Shown piece by piece: positions 49,809-58,266 of a stretch of 64,000 nucleotides of DNA. A program made the position numbers and the translations under genes. The stretch is from the IMG/VR virus record IMGVR_UViG_3300025137_000023, positions 1-64,000 of that record, one strand, 5' to 3'. The stretch's first letter is position 1. Every line of letters starts with the position of its first letter. Source of the stretch: a virus. The notes under the pieces are model-generated. The model was given only the letters and a program-made list of their open reading frames with translations, had not been told where the DNA came from and made no database searches.

Positions 49809-50242
49809 TACAGTGGGCCTAGCCTTTCAAATCCTTGTATATTCTCTTTATATTTGTGTGCTGGTCCTAAATACATATATTTGTAACCTTTTGCTTTATA
49901 TATTGCACATTCATGACGTAAACTTTTTATTCCTAAATGTAATTTAGGATTTTTGTAGTCCCAAGCAAATTGATATGCTTCAACATTTTTATCATCATAA
50001 TTTTGTATAATACTAAATGCAACTAATTCGTCTTTGTCATAATATCCCATAATATCATTCTGCTCAAATTCGGCAGGAAATATTGGCATGAAACTTTTAA
50101 ACTTTTTATACCTGCAATAGTCTTCATAGATACTTAACAATCTTTCGATTGGAGGATCTTGCAGTATCTTTGCATTTTTAATTTGTTTGTAGTTAGTCTT
50201 TTGTAAATTTATTCGACAGTGGATAAGTTCAAATTCTTCCAT
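49808..50242 (-). CDS. GNAT-fold protein resembling ATE-type aminoacyl transferases
   Basis: 144 residues. ELVAFSIIQNYDDKNVEAYQFAWDY, LHLGIKSLRHECAIYKAKGY and YMYLGPAHKY follow the C-terminal (GNAT) half of arginyl/leucyl-tRNA-protein transferases, where YLGY-x-K is diagnostic. The N-terminal Cys domain is missing. It could transfer acyl or aminoacyl groups; tentative. Confidence 0.5.
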   Translation of the reverse strand: MEEFELIHCRINLQKTNYKQIKNAKILQDPPIERLLSIYEDYCRYKKFKSFMPIFPAEFEQNDIMGYYDKDELVAFSIIQNYDDKNVEAYQFAWDYKNPKLHLGIKSLRHECAIYKAKGYKYMYLGPAHKYKENIQGFERLGPL

Positions 50243-50268
50243 TCAAATACTCCTAATTAGTAGAGTAG

Positions 50269-50276
50269 TATTTATT
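50269..50276 (-). promoter_or_regulatory. T4-late-like promoter AATAAATA
   Basis: 27 nt before ATG 50242 and overlapping the upstream stop codon. Confidence 0.55.
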
Positions 50277-50751
50277 TGAATCTCCATGTCACTACATCAT
50301 CATAGTGATCCTTATCCCATTCTTTGTAATAACCTTTTTTCTTTAAAATTTTACTTGCTTGATTAAGTTTAGAAAGCCTTTGCACTAATATTAGAATACA
50401 CTTTCCAAAGTTTAAACTGACGGTTTTCCATTCCTCTGCGTCATCTGGGTGATCTTCTAATGCTACTATATCTTTATCCATAGCATTATTATTAAAAGCA
50501 TCAACCAGTTCTACTAATTGCACTGGTGTAAATTCTTTTGTATCTGCATATAAGCAAACAACTTCAAATTTATCATTCCAATTATCAACCAAATGTACTA
50601 GTGTTGACAGTGTATTACTTTTATCTACTTCTCTGTATTCAATTTTATTAGATACTAAGGCTTGTTTGGCAAATGGACATGGAATTTGGTCTATAGTGGT
50701 ATTATGCACCGACACAAATTCTTCTATCCATTTTTTAATTTCATCAATCAA
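50272..50751 (-). CDS. hypothetical protein
   Basis: 159 residues, alpha/beta, with IPCPFAKQAL near the N-terminus and two cysteines. TTG start overlapping the MazG stop (TTGA), AAGG upstream. Unrecognised. Confidence 0.55.
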   Translation of the reverse strand: MIDEIKKWIEEFVSVHNTTIDQIPCPFAKQALVSNKIEYREVDKSNTLSTLVHLVDNWNDKFEVVCLYADTKEFTPVQLVELVDAFNNNAMDKDIVALEDHPDDAEEWKTVSLNFGKCILILVQRLSKLNQASKILKKKGYYKEWDKDHYDDVVTWRFK

Positions 50752-51158
50752 AGATCGCCTTCTTTACGATTCTCTGAATAATGTACATCAAATTCTCCGC
50801 CTGGATAACGTGACTTTAATTTATGCACGTTTTCTTCTATAACTGCATTAGGATCCAAATCCAAAGCACGGCAAGAATTAATCCAATACCACATAATATC
50901 GCCCAACTCTCGTTTGGCATGAAATATAGTTTCATCGTCCAATGGTTTACCTTGGAAGATACATTTTTTAACAATTTCAGCAAATTCACCTCCTTCACTT
51001 GCTATACCTATTGAACCGGTTAACAATAATGCCATATTAACACCACTGTCTTTTTCAAGTTTTTCTAACTGTGCAGTTAGTCCACCAGTTTCGTTACTTT
51101 GTAGAGAAGTTACCTTCTCTACGAATTCTTTATACTTGTTTAAATCAACTTGGTTCAT
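50748..51158 (-). CDS. mazG: MazG-like nucleotide pyrophosphohydrolase
   Basis: 136 residues. EGGEFAE (E55, E58) and KRELGDIMWYW (E84, D87) form the ExxE...ExxD metal site of the MazG/all-alpha NTP-PPase superfamily. It hydrolyses (d)NTPs and is common in marine phages, where it may trim non-canonical nucleotides. Confidence 0.9.
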   Translation of the reverse strand: MNQVDLNKYKEFVEKVTSLQSNETGGLTAQLEKLEKDSGVNMALLLTGSIGIASEGGEFAEIVKKCIFQGKPLDDETIFHAKRELGDIMWYWINSCRALDLDPNAVIEENVHKLKSRYPGGEFDVHYSENRKEGDL

Positions 51159-51159
51159 A

Positions 51160-51246
51160 TTAAGATACCTGTATTGCTACATAGATTAAAACTCCAAGTA
51201 TGCTGAAATTAATAATCATATTGATATAGTTTGGGTTTGGTGTCAT
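51160..51246 (-). CDS. 28-residue membrane microprotein
   Basis: ATG 51246 opens MTPNPNYINMIIN, followed by a hydrophobic helix. It starts 2 nt after the prs stop and ends 3 nt into the mazG start region, filling the gap exactly. Small size limits certainty. Confidence 0.4.
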   Translation of the reverse strand: MTPNPNYINMIINFSILGVLIYVAIQVS

Positions 51247-51247
51247 A

Positions 51248-52204
51248 TTATTTTACTCCATTATTAAATAAACTGCTTACAGATTCTTCGTTTGTAATTC
51301 TACGAATTGCTTCGCCAAATAATTGTCCTGTTGAAAGTTGAAATGTCTTTTTGCAATCATCTGGACAACGCCATTTAATCGAATCTGTAATTACTAACTC
51401 TTCTAAAACACTTCCTTCAACTTTTTTACAAGCGTCATTTGTAAGAACACCATGTGTAATATATGCTCTAACAGATAATGCTCCTTGATCCATAATTGTT
51501 TTGGCGGCATTTACAAGTGTGCCTCCACTATCAATAATGTCATCAACTATAATTGCGTGTTTATCTTTAACGTCACCTATAAGTCCCATTACTTCACTTA
51601 CACCTGCTTTAGGTCTACGTTTATCTACAATAGCAATATCGCCATTGAACATATCTGCAAACTTACGAGCTCGTGCAGTACCTCCTGCATCAGGACTAAC
51701 AAATACTGTTTCTGATTGTGTTGTATCTGATAAGTTTAATTTTCGTTTAATATCTTTTGCAAATACAATTCGACTTGTTAAGTCATCAACTGGTATATCA
51801 AAAAATCCTTGTATTTGTCCTGCGTGTAGATCCATAGTTAAAACTCTATCGGCTCCAGCAGTAGTAATTAAATTTGCAACCAACTTTGCAGTAATAGGTG
51901 TACGACTTGCACTCTTCCTATCTTGCCTAGCATAACCAAAGTATGGCATAACTGCCGTAATACGTTTTGCACTACTACGTTTGGCGGCATCAATCATAAC
52001 CATTAATTCCATAAGGCTATCATTAACTGGTGTACTTGTTGATTGTATAATAAAGACGTCTTCGCCCCTGACATTTTCTAAAAACTCTACACTGCTTTCG
52101 CCATCTGCAAAGGTTGAAATATTAGAAGGGACTATGTTTGTGAAACAATGTTCAGAAACATCATTAGCAAGTTGGGGATTGCTATTTCCTGCGATAATCT
52201 TCAT
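51248..52204 (-). CDS. prs: ribose-phosphate pyrophosphokinase
   Basis: 318 residues, full length. DLHAGQIQGFF (125-135), PYFGYARQDRK (ATP loop) and the PRPP loop VDDIIDSGGTL (220-230). It makes PRPP from ribose-5-P and ATP for nucleotide and NAD synthesis, matching RpiB and the NadM-like gene. Strong promoter and GGAG. Confidence 0.96.
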   Translation of the reverse strand: MKIIAGNSNPQLANDVSEHCFTNIVPSNISTFADGESSVEFLENVRGEDVFIIQSTSTPVNDSLMELMVMIDAAKRSSAKRITAVMPYFGYARQDRKSASRTPITAKLVANLITTAGADRVLTMDLHAGQIQGFFDIPVDDLTSRIVFAKDIKRKLNLSDTTQSETVFVSPDAGGTARARKFADMFNGDIAIVDKRRPKAGVSEVMGLIGDVKDKHAIIVDDIIDSGGTLVNAAKTIMDQGALSVRAYITHGVLTNDACKKVEGSVLEELVITDSIKWRCPDDCKKTFQLSTGQLFGEAIRRITNEESVSSLFNNGVK

Positions 52205-52231
52205 AGAAACTCCGTGAATTAATTATAAGTT

Positions 52232-52261
52232 ATTATAATATATTCAAGTGTCTAAAGTCAA
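52232..52261 (-). promoter_or_regulatory. sigma70-like promoter for prs
   Basis: TTGACT (52256-52261), 18-nt spacer, TATAAT (52232-52237). Confidence 0.7.
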
Positions 52262-52278
52262 GTAAAAAGTAAGATTTA

Positions 52279-53022
52279 TTACCAAGTAAGTGTTGTTCTT
52301 GTCCAGATTGCAGTACTGCCATCATAGTTTGCTACACAAACATATAGATATTCTGTTGAGCCATCTTTACCACGGCATACCATGCCTTTTGTGTCGCCTG
52401 CGGCACCAGTATTTGTAGTAATTACACGTTCTGGAATACCTTTTGCAACCTGTGGTCCTGATAAAACTGTTACAGTTATTGTAGTACCGTTGTCGTCTGT
52501 AGAGAATCTAAACAGATGTTTACCTGTAGAAGCAAAAGTAATCACGTTACTTGCAATTCCTTGGATACTTGAAGTACCTAATGAAACTGCTGAAGGTAAT
52601 GTTAAAGTGTGTGTAACATTTGTAACATCAATTTCAACGTGTAGTTCTGCATACTTGCCTGTTGCGGGCCAGTTGCTAAAACCTAATGTAACGGAACCAC
52701 TAGTTGATAGTGTAGAAAGTTCGCCACTTTGGAAGTTTAATGTTACAGTACCTGTTACAGTTCCTGCTGAATTTTTAGTTTTAACTACTCTGTTTAATTC
52801 AACGTTATATATAGTATTTCCACCTAAATCGTTATCAAGTGATCCACCTGTTAACGCAGATTTGAAAATACCTTTAGTTTGTAGGTCTTCAATTTCAGTT
52901 TTCGCATAACCTAGGTTAGTCTTTACGTTAGTAAAGTTATCTCTAAATCCTTGTGAACTGTTATCCTGTCCTGCAACTGGAAACGTACCGTCTATATTTG
53001 TTGTATTAATTGAACTAGCCAT
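52279..53022 (-). CDS. virion structural (tail fibre-type) protein
   Basis: 247 residues. INTTNIDGTFPVAGQDN and SQGFRDNFTNVKTNL are the conserved start of a marine phage structural family; the middle is beta-rich. The C-terminal GAAGDTKGMV ... YDGSTAIWTRTTL resembles the end of the 230-residue protein at 57204-57896. Confidence 0.75.
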   Translation of the reverse strand: MASSINTTNIDGTFPVAGQDNSSQGFRDNFTNVKTNLGYAKTEIEDLQTKGIFKSALTGGSLDNDLGGNTIYNVELNRVVKTKNSAGTVTGTVTLNFQSGELSTLSTSGSVTLGFSNWPATGKYAELHVEIDVTNVTHTLTLPSAVSLGTSSIQGIASNVITFASTGKHLFRFSTDDNGTTITVTVLSGPQVAKGIPERVITTNTGAAGDTKGMVCRGKDGSTEYLYVCVANYDGSTAIWTRTTLTW

Positions 53023-53059
53023 ATTTCTTAAACTCCGTATTACTTTTGTAATATATATT

Positions 53060-53067
53060 TATTTATC
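53060..53067 (-). promoter_or_regulatory. T4-late-like promoter (double GATAAATAAATA)
   Basis: Two overlapping boxes (53056-53063 and 53060-53067), followed by CGGAG before ATG 53022. Confidence 0.55.
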
Positions 53068-53072
53068 ATTTA

Positions 53073-55439
53073 TTATGGTAAGTTTATTATCGTGTCCCTA
53101 GGGAATTTGACATAAACATTGCCATCTGTTATTTCTTTACGTTTTGTATCGATATTTGGGAAAAATCTTGTATTTTTGCCATCTAGGCTAGTTTTAGTTG
53201 AATCGAATGTTGTTTCATCTCCTACTAACCATGCCTTTGGACTACTTGTTTTGTCATAATTATTACTGAAATATGCATCTAGTACATACCTGTCCACAGT
53301 AAAATTAATTTTATTTAAGTTAATGGCAGTATTAATATTTAAATAATAAAGTATACGTTCTCCACTACCTGGTTTTAAATATGCTACTACGCAGGCTGGT
53401 GTGTATCCTAATACTGTTCCATCATCTTGTACACTAGTCATCCATCTTGGTAAAGTTCTACTATCTTGGATTCCTAGTTTGTCCTCAACACGTTTTTTCA
53501 TACGTTGTAAACTTGCTGGGTATAATCTTTTATTATTGTTTGCACTTGCTCTTAAATTAGCATTGTCTATATGACCGGCTCCTTCTGCCGTAATAGGATT
53601 ATTAATTGAAGAGTATGTAACTTCTAAATTTGCAGTTGTACCAACTGGTGGATCAAACACATCAGTTATTTCAGCATAAACAACATCATATATATGATTG
53701 TTGTCGTTGTCTGTTGCTTTTGCATATTTAAAATTACCAAATCTTAAATTTATAGTATGATGATTTCTATATACTGATTCAAAGTATTTTGAAAGTGTGT
53801 TTGCTGGTAGTCCTGGTAAGAAAAGCATTCTTGCTTTTTCTTGTCTACCAAAGTAAATATCGGTTGGTCTATATAATGCTTCATCTGGAATATCTTGTCT
53901 ATTGAAAACAACATTATCCCAAACTTTTCTATCTGCTGAAGTTGGTAATAAGTCAATATATAAATCTTCGTAAGGTGCACTATACTCGTTGTTAACTATA
54001 ATATTAAATGCTCTGTCATTAAACAAAGTACCAGTGTTATCTCTGGCTCTAATAGTAAACTTGTATGTTCCGTCAACTGTAGTTGTTGCTGAACTTGATA
54101 CTACATCTAATTTTGTTGTTCCTGAATCTAATTGGAATGTTTTAAAACTAGCTCTGCCTTCAATTTCTCCTCTAGAGTTTAAAGCCAAACCTTGTGGTAA
54201 CTTACTATTAGGTCTCATTTCGTAAATTAAATTTGTACCGTTTTTAGCAGTTGCCGAAACACCTAATGTACTAACTGATCCTGCTTGTAATACACCTAAA
54301 TCTGAAAGTGTATTCCATGTAATATCTAAATCTTTATTAGATTGTATTGTTAAGTTAAATTCGTGCGAATCAAAAAAGTTACTTGGATCACTTGTTCTTG
54401 CCGCTCTAACAATAAAAGTATAATCCTTAACTACTTGATTTAAGAAAGGAAGTTTTCCATGTATCCAGCCTGTAGTAGGATCAATAGTTAATCCACTTGG
54501 TAATACACCTGCTCTTGCATCAAATAATTCTGCATCATAACCTGCATTATCATAACTAGCATTACCTGTATATATACTGTAAGTAATACCAGCACCACTA
54601 TAATCAATAGCATCTACTTTAAAACTAAACATATTATCATGTAAAAATGTTCCAATGTTTGCTTTGCTATGTCTAATAATCGGACCATATTCACTGCTTG
54701 TATCTGCTTGAATTAATAAATCGTTTTTATCAGCACTAATTGTATCACTATCTGCTTTTAAATCAAATGCACCATATACATATATACTAAATTCTTTAAC
54801 AATAAATGCTTTTCCGTCAGTTGCTCTTGCAACAAAACGATACATTTTACTATAACTACCTACACCTGTACCAAAGTCAAAAAGTACAGTATCATATGCT
54901 GAAGTATCAAAACTTCCTGCCGCACTAGAACCTTCAACTAGTTTTGGTTGTATAAATCCTCTTACATAACCATCAGATGTTAGTGTTGCTCCTGTTGGTA
55001 ATTCGCCACTTAAAAATTCATATGATAATGTATCATCACTATCAGGATCATTTACTAATAATTGTTTATCTAGATATTGGAAGTCGATATAACTTCCTAA
55101 AAATTGTGTTGTTTCCCATACAGGAATATCTTGCCCTGTTACTGTTAATTGAAATGTTCTATCATTAACAATACCTGTAGAATCTGTTGCTCTTACTGTG
55201 AATTTACTTGTTACGTCTTGGCTTACTTCCATAGGAACGCCTTGCACCACTTTTCTAGGGTGTCCAAAAAGTGTTCCATTAGTTGCTAGTTCAATACCAT
55301 CAGGCAGTTTACCAGATACTGTTGAATATGCAATCGACCCACTTGCTGGATCTCTGGCATCAAGAGCAAAATGATAAAATTGACCTTCTTGTATTACGCC
55401 TAGGTTAGTTGCAGTAGTGTACCAAACAGGTGCCGCCAT
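53073..55439 (-). CDS. large Ig-like-repeat virion protein
   Basis: 788 residues. At least four putative-Ig (He_PIG) repeats with the G-x-LP-x-G-x-x-L...G-x-I/L-x-G pattern (SGKLPDGIELATNG, SGELPTGATL, AGVLPSGLTID, NSKLPQGLALNSRG) occupy about 1-480. The last 300 residues are different (VAYLKPGSGERILYYLN). Probably a baseplate or tail-fibre attachment protein. Confidence 0.8.
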   Translation of the reverse strand: MAAPVWYTTATNLGVIQEGQFYHFALDARDPASGSIAYSTVSGKLPDGIELATNGTLFGHPRKVVQGVPMEVSQDVTSKFTVRATDSTGIVNDRTFQLTVTGQDIPVWETTQFLGSYIDFQYLDKQLLVNDPDSDDTLSYEFLSGELPTGATLTSDGYVRGFIQPKLVEGSSAAGSFDTSAYDTVLFDFGTGVGSYSKMYRFVARATDGKAFIVKEFSIYVYGAFDLKADSDTISADKNDLLIQADTSSEYGPIIRHSKANIGTFLHDNMFSFKVDAIDYSGAGITYSIYTGNASYDNAGYDAELFDARAGVLPSGLTIDPTTGWIHGKLPFLNQVVKDYTFIVRAARTSDPSNFFDSHEFNLTIQSNKDLDITWNTLSDLGVLQAGSVSTLGVSATAKNGTNLIYEMRPNSKLPQGLALNSRGEIEGRASFKTFQLDSGTTKLDVVSSSATTTVDGTYKFTIRARDNTGTLFNDRAFNIIVNNEYSAPYEDLYIDLLPTSADRKVWDNVVFNRQDIPDEALYRPTDIYFGRQEKARMLFLPGLPANTLSKYFESVYRNHHTINLRFGNFKYAKATDNDNNHIYDVVYAEITDVFDPPVGTTANLEVTYSSINNPITAEGAGHIDNANLRASANNNKRLYPASLQRMKKRVEDKLGIQDSRTLPRWMTSVQDDGTVLGYTPACVVAYLKPGSGERILYYLNINTAINLNKINFTVDRYVLDAYFSNNYDKTSSPKAWLVGDETTFDSTKTSLDGKNTRFFPNIDTKRKEITDGNVYVKFPRDTIINLP

Positions 55440-55462
55440 GATTTATCCTTAAATTACACTAG

Positions 55463-55470
55463 TATTTAGC
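55463..55470 (-). promoter_or_regulatory. T4-late-like promoter GCTAAATA
   Basis: 24 nt before ATG 55439, with AAGGAT between; same CTAAATACTAGT core as the leaderless candidates but with a normal leader. Confidence 0.55.
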
Positions 55471-55473
55471 AGA

Positions 55474-57189
55474 TTACAGTGCCGCTATTCTCGACTGGAA
55501 GTCAGCAAAGTCTGAACTCGCCGCCACAGTTGATTTTAATGTCGCTAAAGTAATCGTCTCAACGTTTGTAAGTCCACTTCCATCTCCAACAAAATTAGTT
55601 ACTGATAGTGTTTCAGTACTAGCATTATATGTGTATGCACTTCCATCTGTTTTAACTGTTAAGGCGCCTATTTGTCCTGTTCCAAACATTGGAAAACAAG
55701 TTGTGTCTGAACTTTCATCACCTACATTAACGCCGTCAGCATAGTCACCTGCATTGGCTAACTTTATCCAGTTACCACCATGTGCAAAATAACCTGCTCC
55801 AGTGCCATGTACGTGAGCAAACATACCGTGATATGTAGTTGCATTTGGTAAATCCGCTTCTGCAGAATACATATTTGAATATAAAATTTTACCTGTAGTA
55901 GTAATATTAAATGCTTGAGCATCTAAGTTACCACCAAGTTGTGGTGTTGTATCTGATACAACACTTGCAATACCGCCATCGGTTATTCCATAACCTGCTA
56001 TTGTAGTTGGCTTACCTGTTAAACTTGCGAATGATTGTGCCGGAACACTTGTTAAGTAAGTTCCTAAATCACTAATTTGTGATTCTGTAATACTTAATGA
56101 CGCTTGGTGTTGTGTTACTGCACTTGCTGGAACATTTGCATCTGGAATGTTTGCCCATGTTACTGCCGCAGTTAAATCGTTTACTTCTGAACCACCGCCA
56201 ACTGTGCCTGGTTCCCATTCTAAATTACTATTGTTCCAAACTAGTGCTTGTCCATTAGTTGGAGGTGTTGTTGAAGTATCAACATCACTTAAATTATTAA
56301 TGCCTGTTGGAATGTCAGATATAAATGCTACTGTACCACTTGCATTTTTAAATGAGATTGTATTATCCTGTGTAGGATTTACTACAGTTACAATAGTTTC
56401 GTGTGCATCAGCAGTACTTCCTTCAAATGTAATTTGGTTGTTAACTAAAACATCATTTGTTTCTAAAGTAGTTGTTGTACCTTGTACAACTAAATCGCCC
56501 GTTACAGTTAAGTTTTGAACGTTACTAGGGCCAGTTGCAGTTAAGTTAACAGTCGTTATGTTAGTATTGTTTACGTCACTAGCAATAGTACTGTTTACTG
56601 TTCCAGTAAATGTACCTGTAATAGTTCCACTAGCGTCAATGTTTGTTGTGTTTAATGTTCCCCAACGATTACTTACTGCACCTAAATTTTGTGTAGTACT
56701 AACTGGAAGAAAATCCGTTGCCGCTTTGGCATTGTAAGTAACTGTATCTGTATTAGCATTACCTAGTACAGTATTACCTGATATACTTACAGTTGCTAGT
56801 GTTGTTGAGCCTGAAACTTTTGCATCACCTGTTACATCAAGTGCTACTGTAGGAGCATTATTTTTAATACCAACAAACCCGCTACTTCCTTTAACATATA
56901 AAACATCACTTGCTAAATCTGTGTTAACAGTAAAATTAAAATTACCGTTATCTGGATTTATGATGGTATCACCGGCTACTTTAAAAGCGCCTGTATCTGC
57001 AGGATCTATGATAACATCAGTTGTACCAACAATACTGTTGGCAGTAATATTTAAATTACTGTTAACTGCGCCATATGTCCATATGTCGTCAAAGTTTAAG
57101 TTTATTTTTTCAAATGCCGAACGAAGTAAGTCGCCTGTACCGTCGTCTGCGTTTGTTCCTATATTAATTACTCTTTTAGTTCCAGCCAT
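55474..57189 (-). CDS. tail fibre protein
   Basis: 571 residues. The N-terminal INIGTNADDGTGDLLRSAFEK is a shared phage fibre anchor. Long Thr/Ser/Gly beta repeats (SGSTTLATVSISGNTVLGN) and NNLSDVDTSTTPPTNGQ-type linkers follow, ending in a short helical tail. It probably forms a trimeric fibre for host recognition. Confidence 0.8.
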   Translation of the reverse strand: MAGTKRVINIGTNADDGTGDLLRSAFEKINLNFDDIWTYGAVNSNLNITANSIVGTTDVIIDPADTGAFKVAGDTIINPDNGNFNFTVNTDLASDVLYVKGSSGFVGIKNNAPTVALDVTGDAKVSGSTTLATVSISGNTVLGNANTDTVTYNAKAATDFLPVSTTQNLGAVSNRWGTLNTTNIDASGTITGTFTGTVNSTIASDVNNTNITTVNLTATGPSNVQNLTVTGDLVVQGTTTTLETNDVLVNNQITFEGSTADAHETIVTVVNPTQDNTISFKNASGTVAFISDIPTGINNLSDVDTSTTPPTNGQALVWNNSNLEWEPGTVGGGSEVNDLTAAVTWANIPDANVPASAVTQHQASLSITESQISDLGTYLTSVPAQSFASLTGKPTTIAGYGITDGGIASVVSDTTPQLGGNLDAQAFNITTTGKILYSNMYSAEADLPNATTYHGMFAHVHGTGAGYFAHGGNWIKLANAGDYADGVNVGDESSDTTCFPMFGTGQIGALTVKTDGSAYTYNASTETLSVTNFVGDGSGLTNVETITLATLKSTVAASSDFADFQSRIAAL

Positions 57190-57203
57190 AACCTATTCTC
57201 CTA

Positions 57204-57896
57204 TTACCAAGTTGATACTAATACACGTTTCCAAATGTCAGCACTGCCGTCATGTGTTCCTGTGCAATAGTATATGTAACTTGAATCAAAGGCTACATCT
57301 CCATTAATATCACCTGCGGCTCCTTTAGCCGTTGCTGGTGTATATGTTGTAGAAACATTTATTCTGTCGCCTGATGCCGTTAATTTTGTTCCAAAGATCC
57401 CACGCCATACGTTTGCCGCTGATCCTAAATCTTTTGTGTTTGTTGCATTACTTAAAATGTGACCTGAAACGTTAACTTCGCCACCACCTGGTACTAAATT
57501 AATGTCGTTTGCTGTCGCTGTCAATGTAGTTGTAGTACCGTTAATTACTAGGTCGCCCATAGTAACTGTTGTACCGTCATCAACTACAGAACTTACTACT
57601 ACATTACCACTTGCATCAAACTTTAAGATTGAATTGTCAGTGTGTGTAGTAAACTGTAAATTTTTGGAAGTGTCAACAATGATTGCACCTGTACCGTTCG
57701 GACTTAATGTAATATTTCCGTTAGTATCATCTGATCCAATAGTATTACCTGAAATGCTGATATTACTTAAACTTGATCCACCTAATTCTGTATAGACTTC
57801 AGTGAAGTTTTCGTTAATCTTATTAAAGGCAGTTCTTAAAGGATCACCTGCGCCATCATTTGCACTGCTTCCAATGTTAATTGCTTGTTTCGCCAT
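57204..57896 (-). CDS. short tail fibre protein
   Basis: 230 residues. The N-terminal INIGSSANDGAGDPLRTAFN matches the larger fibre; the C-terminal AKGAAGDINGD ... YIYYCTGTHDGSADIW is a common marine phage fibre tip. Paralogous to the larger fibre at its head and to 52279-53022 at its tail. Confidence 0.8.
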   Translation of the reverse strand: MAKQAINIGSSANDGAGDPLRTAFNKINENFTEVYTELGGSSLSNISISGNTIGSDDTNGNITLSPNGTGAIIVDTSKNLQFTTHTDNSILKFDASGNVVVSSVVDDGTTVTMGDLVINGTTTTLTATANDINLVPGGGEVNVSGHILSNATNTKDLGSAANVWRGIFGTKLTASGDRINVSTTYTPATAKGAAGDINGDVAFDSSYIYYCTGTHDGSADIWKRVLVSTW

Positions 57897-57935
57897 TGTT
57901 ATAACTCCTGCAGATTATATAATTTTGTCTACAAG

Positions 57936-57943
57936 TATTTATC
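57936..57943 (-). promoter_or_regulatory. T4-late-like promoter GATAAATA
   Basis: 40 nt before ATG 57896 with AGGAG between; divergent from the plus-strand late box at 57975. Confidence 0.6.
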
Positions 57944-57974
57944 CATCTTATTCAATAGCCGAATGCTAATAACG

Positions 57975-57982
57975 AATAAATA
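57975..57982 (+). promoter_or_regulatory. T4-late-like promoter AATAAATA, leaderless layout
   Basis: AATAAATA, CTTGT, ATG 57988 on the plus strand. Same five-nucleotide spacing as the minus-strand cases. Confidence 0.55.
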
Positions 57983-57987
57983 CTTGT

Positions 57988-58266
57988 ATGTATTTAGGTT
58001 ATACATTTATTAAACAGTGGCATCAACGACAGCAGAAATCAGTCAAACGTAATCTTCAAGTTTACGCCTTAATGTGTGATAATTGTTTCAACCTTTTCTT
58101 AAGAAGTTCAAAAAACATTAGCAAAAGTCGATTAAACAGATGGGTTAATCATTACTGCGGATCCTGTGGAGACGTTTATAAACTTGCACAAAAAGATAGT
58201 GCATTACGAAAGAGGACATTAAAATATGACGCGAGTTCAACAATGCCTATTAATCGTTTGCGTTAG
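57988..58266 (+). CDS. basic zinc-ribbon-like protein
   Basis: 92 residues, strongly basic. CDNC (about residue 30) and CGSCG (about 57) could hold one zinc ion. The C-terminal part overlaps the protease gene by 41 nt. No Shine-Dalgarno. Possible nucleic-acid binding; unknown function. Confidence 0.55.
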   Translation: MYLGYTFIKQWHQRQQKSVKRNLQVYALMCDNCFNLFLRSSKNISKSRLNRWVNHYCGSCGDVYKLAQKDSALRKRTLKYDASSTMPINRLR

